A stretch of 8,980 nucleotides of DNA, from assembly GCA_003142355.1 (NCBI GenBank), contig PLMF01000321.1, positions 1 to 8,980 on the forward strand, read 5' to 3'. Source of the stretch: Bryobacterales bacterium. GTDB lineage: Bacteria; Acidobacteriota; Terriglobia; Bryobacterales; Bryobacteraceae. The translations under genes were made by a program, and so were the position numbers. Below, piece by piece: positions 1 through 6,144 of the stretch. The notes beneath the pieces are model-generated. The model was not told where the DNA came from. It searched no databases and worked only from the letters and a program-made list of their open reading frames with translations. The first letter of the stretch is position 1; every line of letters begins with the position of its first letter.

Positions 1-35
1 CATATTCTCGCAAGCGCCGAGGTTCTGGCTCCCAT
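1..35 (-). CDS. Possible 5' end of a gene leaving the left edge
   Basis: An ATG on the minus strand at 35-33 opens a frame reading MGARTSALARI to the window edge without a stop. Directly upstream is a good Shine-Dalgarno sequence, GGAGGG, about 4-5 bases from the ATG. The frame points the same way as the hydrolase and RCC1 genes and starts 111 bases after the hydrolase stop, so it could be the third gene of that group. Only 11 codons are visible, so no family can be named; the start rests on the ribosome binding site alone. Confidence 0.35.
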   Translation of the reverse strand, partial: MGARTSALARI

Positions 36-75
36 GTGTCCCTCCCTTACTCAAGAATCGGCAACGCTCTTAAGA

Positions 76-120
76 AGCCGGCAAGCCTTCCCTGGCCAGG
101 GCGGCTTGTCAACGCCGGCT
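76..120. repeat. Imperfect stem-loop after the hydrolase gene
   Basis: Nested inverted repeats lie 27 bases past the hydrolase stop. The outer arms are AGCCGGC (76-82) with GCCGGCT (114-120), the middle arms CAAGCC (82-87) with GGCTTG (103-108), and the core is the palindrome CCCTGGCCAGGG (90-101). No T-run follows on either strand, so it is not a standard intrinsic terminator. It may act as an mRNA 3'-end structure or pause site for the hydrolase transcript. Confidence 0.35.
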
Positions 121-146
121 GGTGTCGTAACAACCGGGCGGTGCTC

Positions 147-1019
147 CTATCTGTCTCCGTGCGCGCCCAGAAACGTCTTGAGAGCCACCAGAAACTCGGG
201 CCTGCCGAACGCGCTCATGTGATTCGCGCCCGGGATCACCACGAGCTTGACGTTTCCCAGCGCGCCGACCAGATTGTCGACTTCGGCCTTAACAGGGTCT
301 CTTTCGCCGACGATCGCCAATACCGGCAACTGGTTAGCCCGCAATTTAGCCTCGGAAGCGTATAGTCTGGCACTTCCACGCATAACGGCGGCCAGCGCGA
401 GCGCGTCGTTGGGCTGTAGGACCATGTTGCTGATCGCTTCAACCTGCTCCGCGCTGGGAGGTCTCTCGTCACGTGGCGTCAACCGGATGATATGCGGTCC
501 AATCCCCCTCCCTTGTTCCAGAGATTCCGCTAACTGGTTCGCCCAGACCACCCGCGCAGGCAGTCCGTCGGCACCAACCCATGGAGTAGCGCCGAGGATG
601 GCGGTCCGCACACGCTCGGGATGGTCGGTAAGGAAGACGCCCGCAATATTGCCGCCCATGGAGTATCCCACGATGTGCGCCTTCTGAATGTTCAGATGAT
701 CCAGCAGTCGGGTCACATCGGATACCATGTTGACGCCATACTGTTGCGGGTCGTGTGGTTTATCGCTCCGTCCATGGCCGCGGTTGTCAATCGCAATCAC
801 CTGATACCGGTCCGCAAGTCCCTTGATGATCCCTGGTTCTGCCCAGTTTGATGCGATATCGACGGCGAACCCGTGGACCAGGACCACGGGTTCTCCCTTG
901 CCTTCTACGACGTAGTGGATGCGTACGCCGGCGGAGTCAAAAAAGAAATCTTCCGCTCGGAGACCACATGATGTGGCCAGCAACAGGAGAGTTCCAGATA
1001 TCCACGTCTTCTTTTGCAT
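147..1019 (-). CDS. Exported alpha/beta hydrolase
   Basis: A 290-residue alpha/beta-hydrolase-fold enzyme, probably an esterase or related hydrolase; the substrate cannot be told. Visible marks in order: an N-terminal signal (hydrophobic LLLLATSCGL, likely cut after LRA near residue 22); oxyanion-hole LVHGF at 47-51; DNRGHGRSDKP at 78-88; the nucleophile elbow GYSMGG with Ser120; the acid GERDP with Asp241; and GANHMSA with His267. The triad is complete. The frame stays open further upstream to 1223, but the ATG at 1019 is chosen because it starts right at the signal peptide and the longer form would overlap the RCC1 gene and read as arginine-rich nonsense. The Shine-Dalgarno is weak. A Cys at residue 18 (ATSC) is a poor lipobox, so a lipoprotein is less likely than a secreted periplasmic enzyme. 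It lies 55 bases after the RCC1 gene on the same strand, so the two may be co-transcribed. Confidence 0.9.
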   Translation of the reverse strand: MQKKTWISGTLLLLATSCGLRAEDFFFDSAGVRIHYVVEGKGEPVVLVHGFAVDIASNWAEPGIIKGLADRYQVIAIDNRGHGRSDKPHDPQQYGVNMVSDVTRLLDHLNIQKAHIVGYSMGGNIAGVFLTDHPERVRTAILGATPWVGADGLPARVVWANQLAESLEQGRGIGPHIIRLTPRDERPPSAEQVEAISNMVLQPNDALALAAVMRGSARLYASEAKLRANQLPVLAIVGERDPVKAEVDNLVGALGNVKLVVIPGANHMSAFGRPEFLVALKTFLGAHGDR

Positions 1020-1028
1020 GGCGAGTCC

Positions 1029-1050
1029 AGAATACCGCTTTTGGGTATCT
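1029..1050 (-). other. Small hairpin between the RCC1 and hydrolase genes
   Basis: ATACC (1032-1036) and GGTAT (1044-1048) form a short stem in the 55-base spacer just ahead of the hydrolase start. There is no T-run after it. It might reduce read-through or affect translation start of the hydrolase, but it is small enough to be chance. Confidence 0.2.
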
Positions 1051-1074
1051 ACGGCAGCGGTCCGGCGGGCCTGT

Positions 1075-3204
1075 TTACTCCATCGCCGGGATGACCACCT
1101 GAACCGGCGTCGTCCGGATGGTCTCAACGCCCAACTGGCCGTGCTCATTGCTGCCCCAGGCCCAGACGCTCCCATCGTGTGTGAGCGCCAGGCTATGCTC
1201 AACTCCTTCGGCGACCGCGACAACGTCGCTGAGTCCAGCGACTTGGACCGGCGTCAACCTTTCCGCCGTCGGCCACTCCCAAACCGTCCCGTCGCTCTTC
1301 ACAGCGAGGTTATGAGGAGTACCGCCGGCTCGTGCGGCAATTGCCACAACGTCGTTCACTCCGCTGACCTCGATGGGCGTCATGCGGTCGGTGGTCGTTC
1401 CATCTCCCAACTGGCCCGCGTCATTGCTTCCCCAAGCCCAGACGGTCCCGTCGTGCTTCAATGCCAGCGAGTGGCAAGAGAACCACAAGTCGTAACAACC
1501 CACACCGACCGCAACCACTTCGGACAGCCCCCTCACTGGTTCCGGCGTTGTTCCCCAATATCCCCATTCCCAAACCGTCCCGTCTCGTATCAGCGCCACA
1601 TTCCGGGCCAAATCTGTCGCGGTCGCGGCCACGTCCGAGACTCCGTTCATCGGGGCCGGGTCCAACGGGAACCATGCCTGGCCCCAATTCCAGAGGCTGC
1701 CATTGGCCTGCGTCGCGAGATTGTAGCCGGATCCAGAGGCGACCGATACAACCCCGGCGAGTTCGCTGAGTCGTACGGGCCGGGTTTCGACCGCCCAAGT
1801 GTTGGCTCCCCAGTCCCAGACTGAGCCGTCATCGGTCACTGCCAAACTGTAAATATAGCCGCCCGCGATAGCCGCGACCCGGGGCAGGCCGCTTACCGGC
1901 ATGGGCTTTGCCCGGCCCGGCAAACTCCAATCTGTCCTCGTTCCATCGCCCAATTGTCCGTAACTGTTGTCGCCCCATACCCAGAGCGTCCCGTCGTCTT
2001 TCAACGCCAAGCTGTGGGAGGCTCCGGCAGCGACTTTCCGGACGCCCGAAACTTCCGCCACCTGTACCGGCCGGGCTAACACTCCGTCGCCCAATTGGCC
2101 GTACTCATTGCGTCCCCAGGCCCAGACCGTGCCGTCGTCGTGCAGTGCCAAGCCATGAAACAGGCCGGCGGCGACTGCAGAGATTCCGCTAACACCGGTC
2201 GTCTGGGTTGCCGCTAGCCGATCCGTGGTTGTTCCGTCGCCCAACTGGCCCGCGGCATTACTACCCCATGCCCAAACCGTGCCGTCGCGCTTCACGGCAA
2301 TGCTGTGGGCACTGCCTGCGGCAATCCGGACCACCCCGGTGAGTCCGCCTACCTGGACCGGTGTTGTAGTGGTCTGTGTAGTTCCGTCACCCAACTGGCC
2401 ATGGCCGTTAGAACCCCAAGCCCACACCGTTCCATCACCCCTCAACGCGAGACTGTGTGACTGACCCGCAGCCACGGCCACGATATCGCTGAGCCCGCTT
2501 ACCGGCGCCGGCGTCGGACGGTCCGGCAACGCTCCGGTGAGGGGTGGGGGCGGCGTGAGTGCGTCGCCCAACATCCCATCATTGTTCCCTCCCCAGGCCC
2601 ATACGGTCCCGTCGCGCTTCAATGCCAGGCTGTGTACGCAACCGATGGCAACGGCCACGATATCGGTAAGCCCGCTCACGGCAACTGGAATCGAGCGGCC
2701 AAGCAAGGCCGCGGTCCGTGGCGCCACTCCGCTGCCCAACTCACCGGCCCAGTTAATCCCCCACGCCCAGACGGTGCCGTCGGCCTTCAGCGCCAAATTG
2801 GATGTCGACCCGCCTGACACGGCGACGACACCGCTCAGTTCGCTCACCTGGACCGGCGTGTTGTTCACGGCTATTTCATTTCCCAACGGACCCAGGTTGG
2901 CTCCCCATTGGAGGACCGTCCCGTCGGCTTTCACGGCCAGACCCGGACTGATCGCAACGACGCTGGAGATGTCTTTTGCCTGTACCGGTAGGCTGCGGTT
3001 GGTCAATGTTCCATCGCCCAACTCGCCATTTCGGTTGAATCCCCACCCCCATACCGTCCCGTCGGACAGCAGGGCGAGACTATACTCACCGCTCGCGGCA
3101 ATCGCCTTGACGCCCCGCAGCGTCTGCGCGGGCAGCGGTAGCGCACCCGCAAGGAGAAACACGAGAAGGACGAACAAGAAGGCGTAGACTCGCTTCAGTG
3201 GCAT
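1075..3204 (-). CDS. Exported RCC1-repeat (beta-propeller) protein, 14 repeats
   Basis: A 709-residue protein of the RCC1 / alpha-tubulin-suppressor-like family. Residues 1-26 are a signal peptide (MPLKR, then FLFVLLVFLLAGA, with a likely cut at LPA|QT). The rest is repeats of about 38-59 residues with the consensus VVAVAAG..HSLALK.DGTVWAWG.N..GQLGDGT...P..V.GL.. . By eye there are 14, beginning near residues 32, 82, 126, 182, 241, 291, 341, 388, 443, 485, 525, 563, 619 and 661. RCC1 domains form seven-bladed propellers, so 14 repeats suggests two propellers in tandem (inference). Repeats 9-11 and 13 are short and lack GQLGDG; repeat 2 is also short. The start at 3204 is set by a strong GGAGG ribosome binding site and the signal peptide. 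The open frame extends to 3801 but that part overlaps the divergent regulator. The role is unknown; such exported proteins are usually taken to bind proteins or surfaces. The hydrolase follows in the same direction. Confidence 0.9.
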   Translation of the reverse strand: MPLKRVYAFLFVLLVFLLAGALPLPAQTLRGVKAIAASGEYSLALLSDGTVWGWGFNRNGELGDGTLTNRSLPVQAKDISSVVAISPGLAVKADGTVLQWGANLGPLGNEIAVNNTPVQVSELSGVVAVSGGSTSNLALKADGTVWAWGINWAGELGSGVAPRTAALLGRSIPVAVSGLTDIVAVAIGCVHSLALKRDGTVWAWGGNNDGMLGDALTPPPPLTGALPDRPTPAPVSGLSDIVAVAAGQSHSLALRGDGTVWAWGSNGHGQLGDGTTQTTTTPVQVGGLTGVVRIAAGSAHSIAVKRDGTVWAWGSNAAGQLGDGTTTDRLAATQTTGVSGISAVAAGLFHGLALHDDGTVWAWGRNEYGQLGDGVLARPVQVAEVSGVRKVAAGASHSLALKDDGTLWVWGDNSYGQLGDGTRTDWSLPGRAKPMPVSGLPRVAAIAGGYIYSLAVTDDGSVWDWGANTWAVETRPVRLSELAGVVSVASGSGYNLATQANGSLWNWGQAWFPLDPAPMNGVSDVAATATDLARNVALIRDGTVWEWGYWGTTPEPVRGLSEVVAVGVGCYDLWFSCHSLALKHDGTVWAWGSNDAGQLGDGTTTDRMTPIEVSGVNDVVAIAARAGGTPHNLAVKSDGTVWEWPTAERLTPVQVAGLSDVVAVAEGVEHSLALTHDGSVWAWGSNEHGQLGVETIRTTPVQVVIPAME
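1078..3111 (-). repeat. Array of 14 coding RCC1 repeats
   Basis: Tandem coding repeats of about 115-180 bp. They are easy to see as recurring segments such as the reverse complement of DGTVWAWG every 150 bases or so. The best-preserved units are 4-8, 12 and 14. Units 9, 10, 11 and 13 keep only the VAVA...LAL..DG.VW.W half. The array is divergent rather than nearly identical, so recent tandem duplication is not obvious. Confidence 0.85.
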
Positions 3205-3215
3205 GCCACCTCCCT
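3205..3215 (-). promoter_or_regulatory. Ribosome binding site of the RCC1 gene
   Basis: Read on the minus strand the sequence is GGAGGGAGGTGGC then ATG, with overlapping strong Shine-Dalgarno cores. It decides the start at 3204 over the longer open frame. Confidence 0.7.
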
Positions 3216-3252
3216 CCAGCACTAATTCTGCTCCAACAAATGGCCTGTGATT

Positions 3253-3270
3253 CTTGATTCGTGCTTGAAT
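3253..3270 (+). promoter_or_regulatory. 7+4 direct repeat, candidate operator
   Basis: CTTGATT (3253-3259) and CTTGAAT (3264-3270) are 7-base near-identical units separated by 4 bases, an 11-bp step. This is the layout of sites bound by PhoB/OmpR-type winged-helix domains (established for pho boxes). The neighbouring gene at 3334 encodes such a domain. A third CTTGA core lies at 3305. Binding is an inference; the site could serve the regulator, the RCC1 gene or both. Confidence 0.35.
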
Positions 3271-3295
3271 GTTCCTCACGACGCAACAATATGAT
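3265..3295 (+). promoter_or_regulatory. Possible promoter of the regulator
   Basis: TTGAAT (3265-3270) as a -35 and TATGAT (3290-3295, five of six matches to TATAAT) as a -10, with a long 19-bp spacer. Transcription would start near 3302, inside the inverted repeat at 3297-3316. The direct repeat at 3253-3270 would overlap the -35, as is common for PhoB-type activation. Confidence 0.3.
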
Positions 3296-3296
3296 T

Positions 3297-3316
3297 TCAG
3301 GAGCCTTGACTCCTGA
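3297..3316. repeat. 7-bp inverted repeat before the regulator
   Basis: TCAGGAG (3297-3303) and CTCCTGA (3310-3316) are perfect arms around CCTTGA, ending 17 bases before the regulator ATG. It could be a dimer operator or a 5'-leader hairpin. There is no T-run, so it is not a terminator. Confidence 0.4.
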
Positions 3317-3333
3317 TTGAGCGGGCTGTTAAG

Positions 3334-4506
3334 ATGCCATCGCATATGTACCGGCCGTATGCACCTGCGCGAATGTTTCGTTTTGGTCCATATGAGGTGG
3401 ATGCGCGTACCCGGGAACTGCGCAAGACCGGTCTGCGGATCCAACTTCAGGAGAAATCGTTCCAGGTGCTCGATGCGTTGCTGGAGCATCCGGGCGAACT
3501 CGTGAGCCGCGAGCATCTGCGCCGCCGACTCTGGCCGGAAGGCGTTTGCGTCGACTTCGAGAACGGCCTGAATAGCGCGGTGAACCGCTTGCGCGACGCG
3601 CTTCGAGATCGCGTCCGCAGGCCGAAATATATCGAGACACTGCCGCGCCGAGGCTACCGATTCATTGCGTCGGTCCAGAGGGTTCGCGCGTTTGAGCAGC
3701 CCACAGTGGCGGTCCTGCCGTTCGAGAACCTGAACAGCGATCCCGGACAGGAATATTTCGCCGATGGGCTGACTGACCTCCTGATCACCGAACTGTCGCA
3801 CATCAGCGGTTTGCGGGTGATCTCCCGACAGTCAATTCTGCAATTCAAGGGGACTGCCGGCAAAGTCGCTGAAGTTGGTCGCAAGCTCAACGTGGACGCG
3901 ATCGTCGAAGGCGCGGCATTCCACGCCGGTGACCAGGTTCGGATCACTACCCAACTCGTGCAGGTGGAACCCGAGCAGCACCTCTGGGCGGGTACCCATG
4001 ACGGCGAGATCGGGGATGTTCTGGCAATGCAGGCGAGGGTCGCAAGATCGGTGGCCGAAGCGGTGGCGGTGGCACTCCTGCCGGGAGAAAAGGCTCGGCT
4101 CGAGCGCGTCGCGCAGGTCCCCCCTGAGGCGCAGCTCGCTTATATGAAGGCGCGTTATCACGGCAGCCATTGGACGCGAGAGAGCCTTGAGAAGGCATTC
4201 GCGCACCTGCAGCAGGCTATTGCCTTGGACCCAAACTACGCCGCCGCCCACGCGGAACTGGCGATCAACCTGTCGCTGCTCGCCTACTGGGGGCACCTTC
4301 CAATCCGCCCCGCGTATCCGCAGGCCCGACAGTTGGCGGGTCGCGCGGTGGAACTCGACGATGGGCTCTGCCTGGCGCACCACGCGCTGGCCTGGACCCT
4401 GTGGCTGAATGACTGGGACGCGGCTGGCTGCGACCGGGAGATCCGGCGCGCCATCGATCTTAGCCCGAGCGACGCTGGGGCGCACATGCTGCCATTTTCC
4501 TGGTAA
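3334..4506 (+). CDS. Winged-helix / TolB-like / TPR regulator, N-terminal part (frameshifted)
   Basis: A 390-residue fragment of a CadC-like transcription regulator. Residues 15-113 are an OmpR/PhoB-type winged helix (FRFGPYEVD, SFQVLDALLEHPGELVSREHLRRRLWP, NRLRDALRD and the C-terminal hairpin KYIETLPRRGYRFIA). Residues 123-250 resemble the TolB N-terminal-like domain found in these proteins (VAVLPFENLN...YFADGLTDLLITELS...VISRQS). From about 266 TPR-like helices begin (SLEKAFAHLQQAIALDPNYAAAHAELA). The link between the winged helix and TolB part is only about 10 residues with no membrane helix, so unlike CadC it should be cytoplasmic. It stops at TAA 4504-4506 in mid-TPR, and the missing part continues in another frame from 4509, so the gene appears broken by a one-base loss. 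Start: the ATG at 3334 has no clear ribosome binding site; ATGs at 3346 and 3373 are alternatives, the last fitting the family's short N-terminus. Confidence 0.85.
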   Translation: MPSHMYRPYAPARMFRFGPYEVDARTRELRKTGLRIQLQEKSFQVLDALLEHPGELVSREHLRRRLWPEGVCVDFENGLNSAVNRLRDALRDRVRRPKYIETLPRRGYRFIASVQRVRAFEQPTVAVLPFENLNSDPGQEYFADGLTDLLITELSHISGLRVISRQSILQFKGTAGKVAEVGRKLNVDAIVEGAAFHAGDQVRITTQLVQVEPEQHLWAGTHDGEIGDVLAMQARVARSVAEAVAVALLPGEKARLERVAQVPPEAQLAYMKARYHGSHWTRESLEKAFAHLQQAIALDPNYAAAHAELAINLSLLAYWGHLPIRPAYPQARQLAGRAVELDDGLCLAHHALAWTLWLNDWDAAGCDREIRRAIDLSPSDAGAHMLPFSW

Positions 4507-4508
4507 CG
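4486..4508 (+). other. Frameshift point in the regulator gene
   Basis: In frame 1 the reading is ...GAHML then PFSW and stop at 4506. In frame 3 the same bases read AIFLVT and continue as MCEDGEGALAEARYGL. Family proteins usually read like HML..FLVTMGR..EALAEA here, so the join fits one lost base after CTG (4489-4491). No classical X-XXY-YYZ slippery heptamer is present, which argues against programmed frameshifting. A pseudogene, a true recent mutation or a sequencing error are all possible. Confidence 0.75.
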
Positions 4509-5072
4509 ATGTGCGAAGACGGTGAAGGCGCACTCGCCGAAGCCCGGTACGGGCTCGATCTCGATCCACTGTCCGAGTTCACCAATTCCGGCGGCGCCTG
4601 GATCGCACTGTTCGCGCGCCGGCACGAACAAGCCGCGTACGAGGCTACAAGGACGCTGGAGATGTTCCCATATTCACTCCAGGCTTACTATGTGCTCGGG
4701 CTCGCGAACAGCCGCCTCGGCAAGCTCTCCGACGCGATTGCGGCATTGGAGCGGGCAGTATCGATTTCCCGGGACCCAATAGGGATGGGCTATCTCGGCC
4801 ACGTCTATGCCTTGGCCGGGCGTGCGGACCGAGCACGCGAGCTTCTTGAGGAGGTTAAGGGCAGAGAGTACGTCCCGGAAAAGAGCTTGATTTCCATCTA
4901 CGCCGGCCTTGGGGATCGTGATAGGGCATTCGAAGCACTGGAGCGCACCTGGGTGAAACGCGACCCAATGCTGTTCTGGCTGCACTGCGCGCCCCCGTTT
5001 GAACCCCTGCGTGACGATCCGCGGTTTGAGGACATCCACAGCCGGCTGCAGTCGTGCGCCGTGACCCGATAG
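4509..5072 (+). CDS. TPR C-terminal part of the frameshifted regulator
   Basis: A 187-residue fragment that completes the regulator begun at 3334. It has TPR-like pairs: EGALAEARYGLDLDPLS (6-22), SLQAYYVLGLANSRLGKLSDAIAALERAVSISRDP (56-90), and IGMGYLGHVYALAGRADRARELLEEV (91-116). It ends with FEPLRDDPRFEDIHSRL, a C-terminal signature typical of winged-helix/TolB/TPR proteins. Its ATG lies two bases after the TAA of the first part, with no good ribosome binding site, so re-initiation is possible but a start within the broken gene is the simpler reading; the open frame also continues upstream of this ATG. Adding one base joins both parts into about 579 residues, a normal length for the family. 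No DNA-binding part is present in this piece, so alone it would not act as a regulator. Confidence 0.75.
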   Translation: MCEDGEGALAEARYGLDLDPLSEFTNSGGAWIALFARRHEQAAYEATRTLEMFPYSLQAYYVLGLANSRLGKLSDAIAALERAVSISRDPIGMGYLGHVYALAGRADRARELLEEVKGREYVPEKSLISIYAGLGDRDRAFEALERTWVKRDPMLFWLHCAPPFEPLRDDPRFEDIHSRLQSCAVTR

Positions 5073-5214
5073 CTTGGCGAGTCACGTATTTCTCGACTGC
5101 GAAGGGACTCCGAGACCACCTTGACGCATAGCGCCCGTTGCTGGTTCGTGGCTGATTACGGGATAGAACTTGGCTGACGCCGTAGTGTTTACCAGGCTCC
5201 GTCCGTCGGGCACT

Positions 5215-5280
5215 CGGAAACTGGCCCCACGGCGTTGTGGGAGATCAGTCCTCATACGTCCCCCGACACGGAAACTGGCC
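5215..5280. repeat. Pair of 12-base direct repeats
   Basis: CGGAAACTGGCC occurs at 5215-5226 and again at 5269-5280, 54 bases apart. It may be a trace of small duplication in decaying DNA; no function is suggested. Confidence 0.5.
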
Positions 5281-5400
5281 GGCCGTTACTGAAGAGCGGT
5301 CCGTCCCCTCTACGGCAGTACCAGGAACATCGGAACGTCGTGTGGTCAGTCAACGTGTTTGCAGCGTTTCACCAGGACGAAGGCTCCTGCCCCTGCTTGC

Positions 5401-5516
5401 CGTAATCTGTAGGAACAACTCGAAGCGAGGCTGGCGCGTCTGCCCGGTGTGGAATCGGTCACGCTCAGCTTCGATGCCGTCCCGCCCCACGTCGGTCGCC
5501 GGGCATGGCCGGTTGA
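5401..5516 (+). pseudogene. Possible remnant of a MacB/ADOP-type permease
   Basis: In one forward frame the bases read RNL-stop-EQLEARLARLPGVESVTLS (5401-5469), continuing FDAVPPH. Acidobacterial MacB-like permeases (ADOP family) carry a segment of the form ..Y..LL.RL.ALPGVES..LS in the periplasmic core, with a tyrosine where this copy has TAG (5410-5412). Upstream and downstream frames do not continue the family, so only about 25 residues survive. The match is by pattern recall, not by search. The 3' side abuts the Sm-like gene on the other strand. Confidence 0.3.
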
Positions 5517-5519
5517 GCG

Positions 5520-6032
5520 CTATTGGTCGGAGGCATCGCGGGCAGACGGGGCAGGCCGGGCCTGGTAGATCACTTCCTTGTGCTGAGGGAACAGTGCGGC
5601 GATGCCGGCGGCGATACCGCCGACCACCACAGCGGCACTAGCCGCCATGGCCGGCACCGACACGTCGCAGTCCGACGAAGAGCAAGCCGCACCCATGAGG
5701 CCGCCTGTGATGCCACCTGCGATCAGGCCGGCATACGCCGCCTTGCGCGCCCGCGACAACCCACCGACCATCGCGACTTGCGCTACATCGGACTTTGCCA
5801 CCGGCACTACCTTGTCCTTGCCCTGCCGCACGCCGAGCCCGCCGGTGTCCCAGGATTCCATCCTGCCATTCACCGTCCGGCCCGAGTGCAGCTTGACGTT
5901 CACTTTCTTCCCCTGGTCGATCAGCTTGATCCGTTCCCACGGATCAACCTGCGCCAGGGAGGTCTGCTGATAAAGCAGGGCCGCCAGCAAGAGGGCGGCC
6001 GCATTCTTGAGTGCTGTTCTTGTGCGTTTCAT
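5520..6032 (-). CDS. Exported Sm-like protein with Gly/Ala-rich hydrophobic tail
   Basis: A 170-residue protein. Residues 1-27 are a signal peptide (MKRTRTALKNAAALLLAALL, cut likely at SLA|Q). Residues 31-88 look like a small Sm/SH3-like beta barrel (WERIKLIDQGKKVNVKLHSG, GRMESWDTGGLGVRQG, VPVAKSDVAQVAMV). Then come two Gly/Ala-rich hydrophobic stretches, 99-117 and 126-148, that could form a membrane hairpin, with Cys117 and Cys122 between them. Similar small proteins are recalled from acidobacteria as hypotheticals; no function is known to me. The start at 6032 has GGAG plus AGGGA upstream and opens with the signal peptide; an in-frame ATG at 6047 would add five residues with its Shine-Dalgarno too close. 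It follows the TolC gene by 112 bases on the same strand with no visible terminator between, so a shared transcript is possible. Confidence 0.8.
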   Translation of the reverse strand: MKRTRTALKNAAALLLAALLYQQTSLAQVDPWERIKLIDQGKKVNVKLHSGRTVNGRMESWDTGGLGVRQGKDKVVPVAKSDVAQVAMVGGLSRARKAAYAGLIAGGITGGLMGAACSSSDCDVSVPAMAASAAVVVGGIAAGIAALFPQHKEVIYQARPAPSARDASDQ

Positions 6033-6144
6033 TGGTCCCTTCTCCATTCCTTCCCGAGGATACGGCTGAAGGGGGACTGGGTTGTCACGGTCTGGGTGGC
6101 GCGGTGTAAGACTTCAACGATTCTTTTGTACGGAAATTGTCAGA

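Larger units (their letters stand above)
5073..5519. other. 447-bp gap with no intact gene
   Basis: This lies between the converging regulator and Sm-like genes. Forward frames here read as Arg/Pro/Ser-rich text without family features and are not called. It contains a short decayed permease-like stretch (5401-5516), a 12-base direct repeat CGGAAACTGGCC (5215-5226 and 5269-5280), and a small hairpin CCCAC/GTGGG (5226-5230, 5237-5241). No T-tailed terminator was seen for either gene. Confidence 0.6.

Noticed and set aside
1020..1223. N-terminal extension of the hydrolase frame to 1223
   Set aside because: It overlaps the RCC1 gene on the same strand and reads as an Arg/Ser-rich shadow; the signal peptide begins at 1019.
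919..1824. 301-residue plus-strand frame opposite the hydrolase and RCC1 genes
   Set aside because: Antisense shadow; its Arg/Pro-rich repeated text mirrors the RCC1 repeats.
1078..3111. CRISPR-like or non-coding tandem array
   Set aside because: The periodic similarity is explained by the RCC1 protein repeats; units vary in length and sequence and stay in one open frame.
3205..3801. N-terminal extension of the RCC1 frame to 3801
   Set aside because: The extra 199 residues overlap the divergent regulator, show no family features, and the signal peptide with a strong ribosome binding site marks 3204 as the start.
4489..4506. Programmed -1 frameshifting in the regulator
   Set aside because: The shift region CTG CCA TTT TCC has no X-XXY-YYZ heptamer, re-pairing after a -1 slip would be poor, and no downstream stimulatory hairpin stood out.
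3832..4569. 245-residue minus-strand frame opposite the regulator
   Set aside because: Antisense shadow across a clear winged-helix/TolB/TPR coding region, with no ribosome binding site or family motif.
5237..5641. 134-residue plus-strand frame in the gap
   Set aside because: Arg/Ser/Pro-rich, no recognisable domain, and it runs into the Sm-like gene on the other strand.
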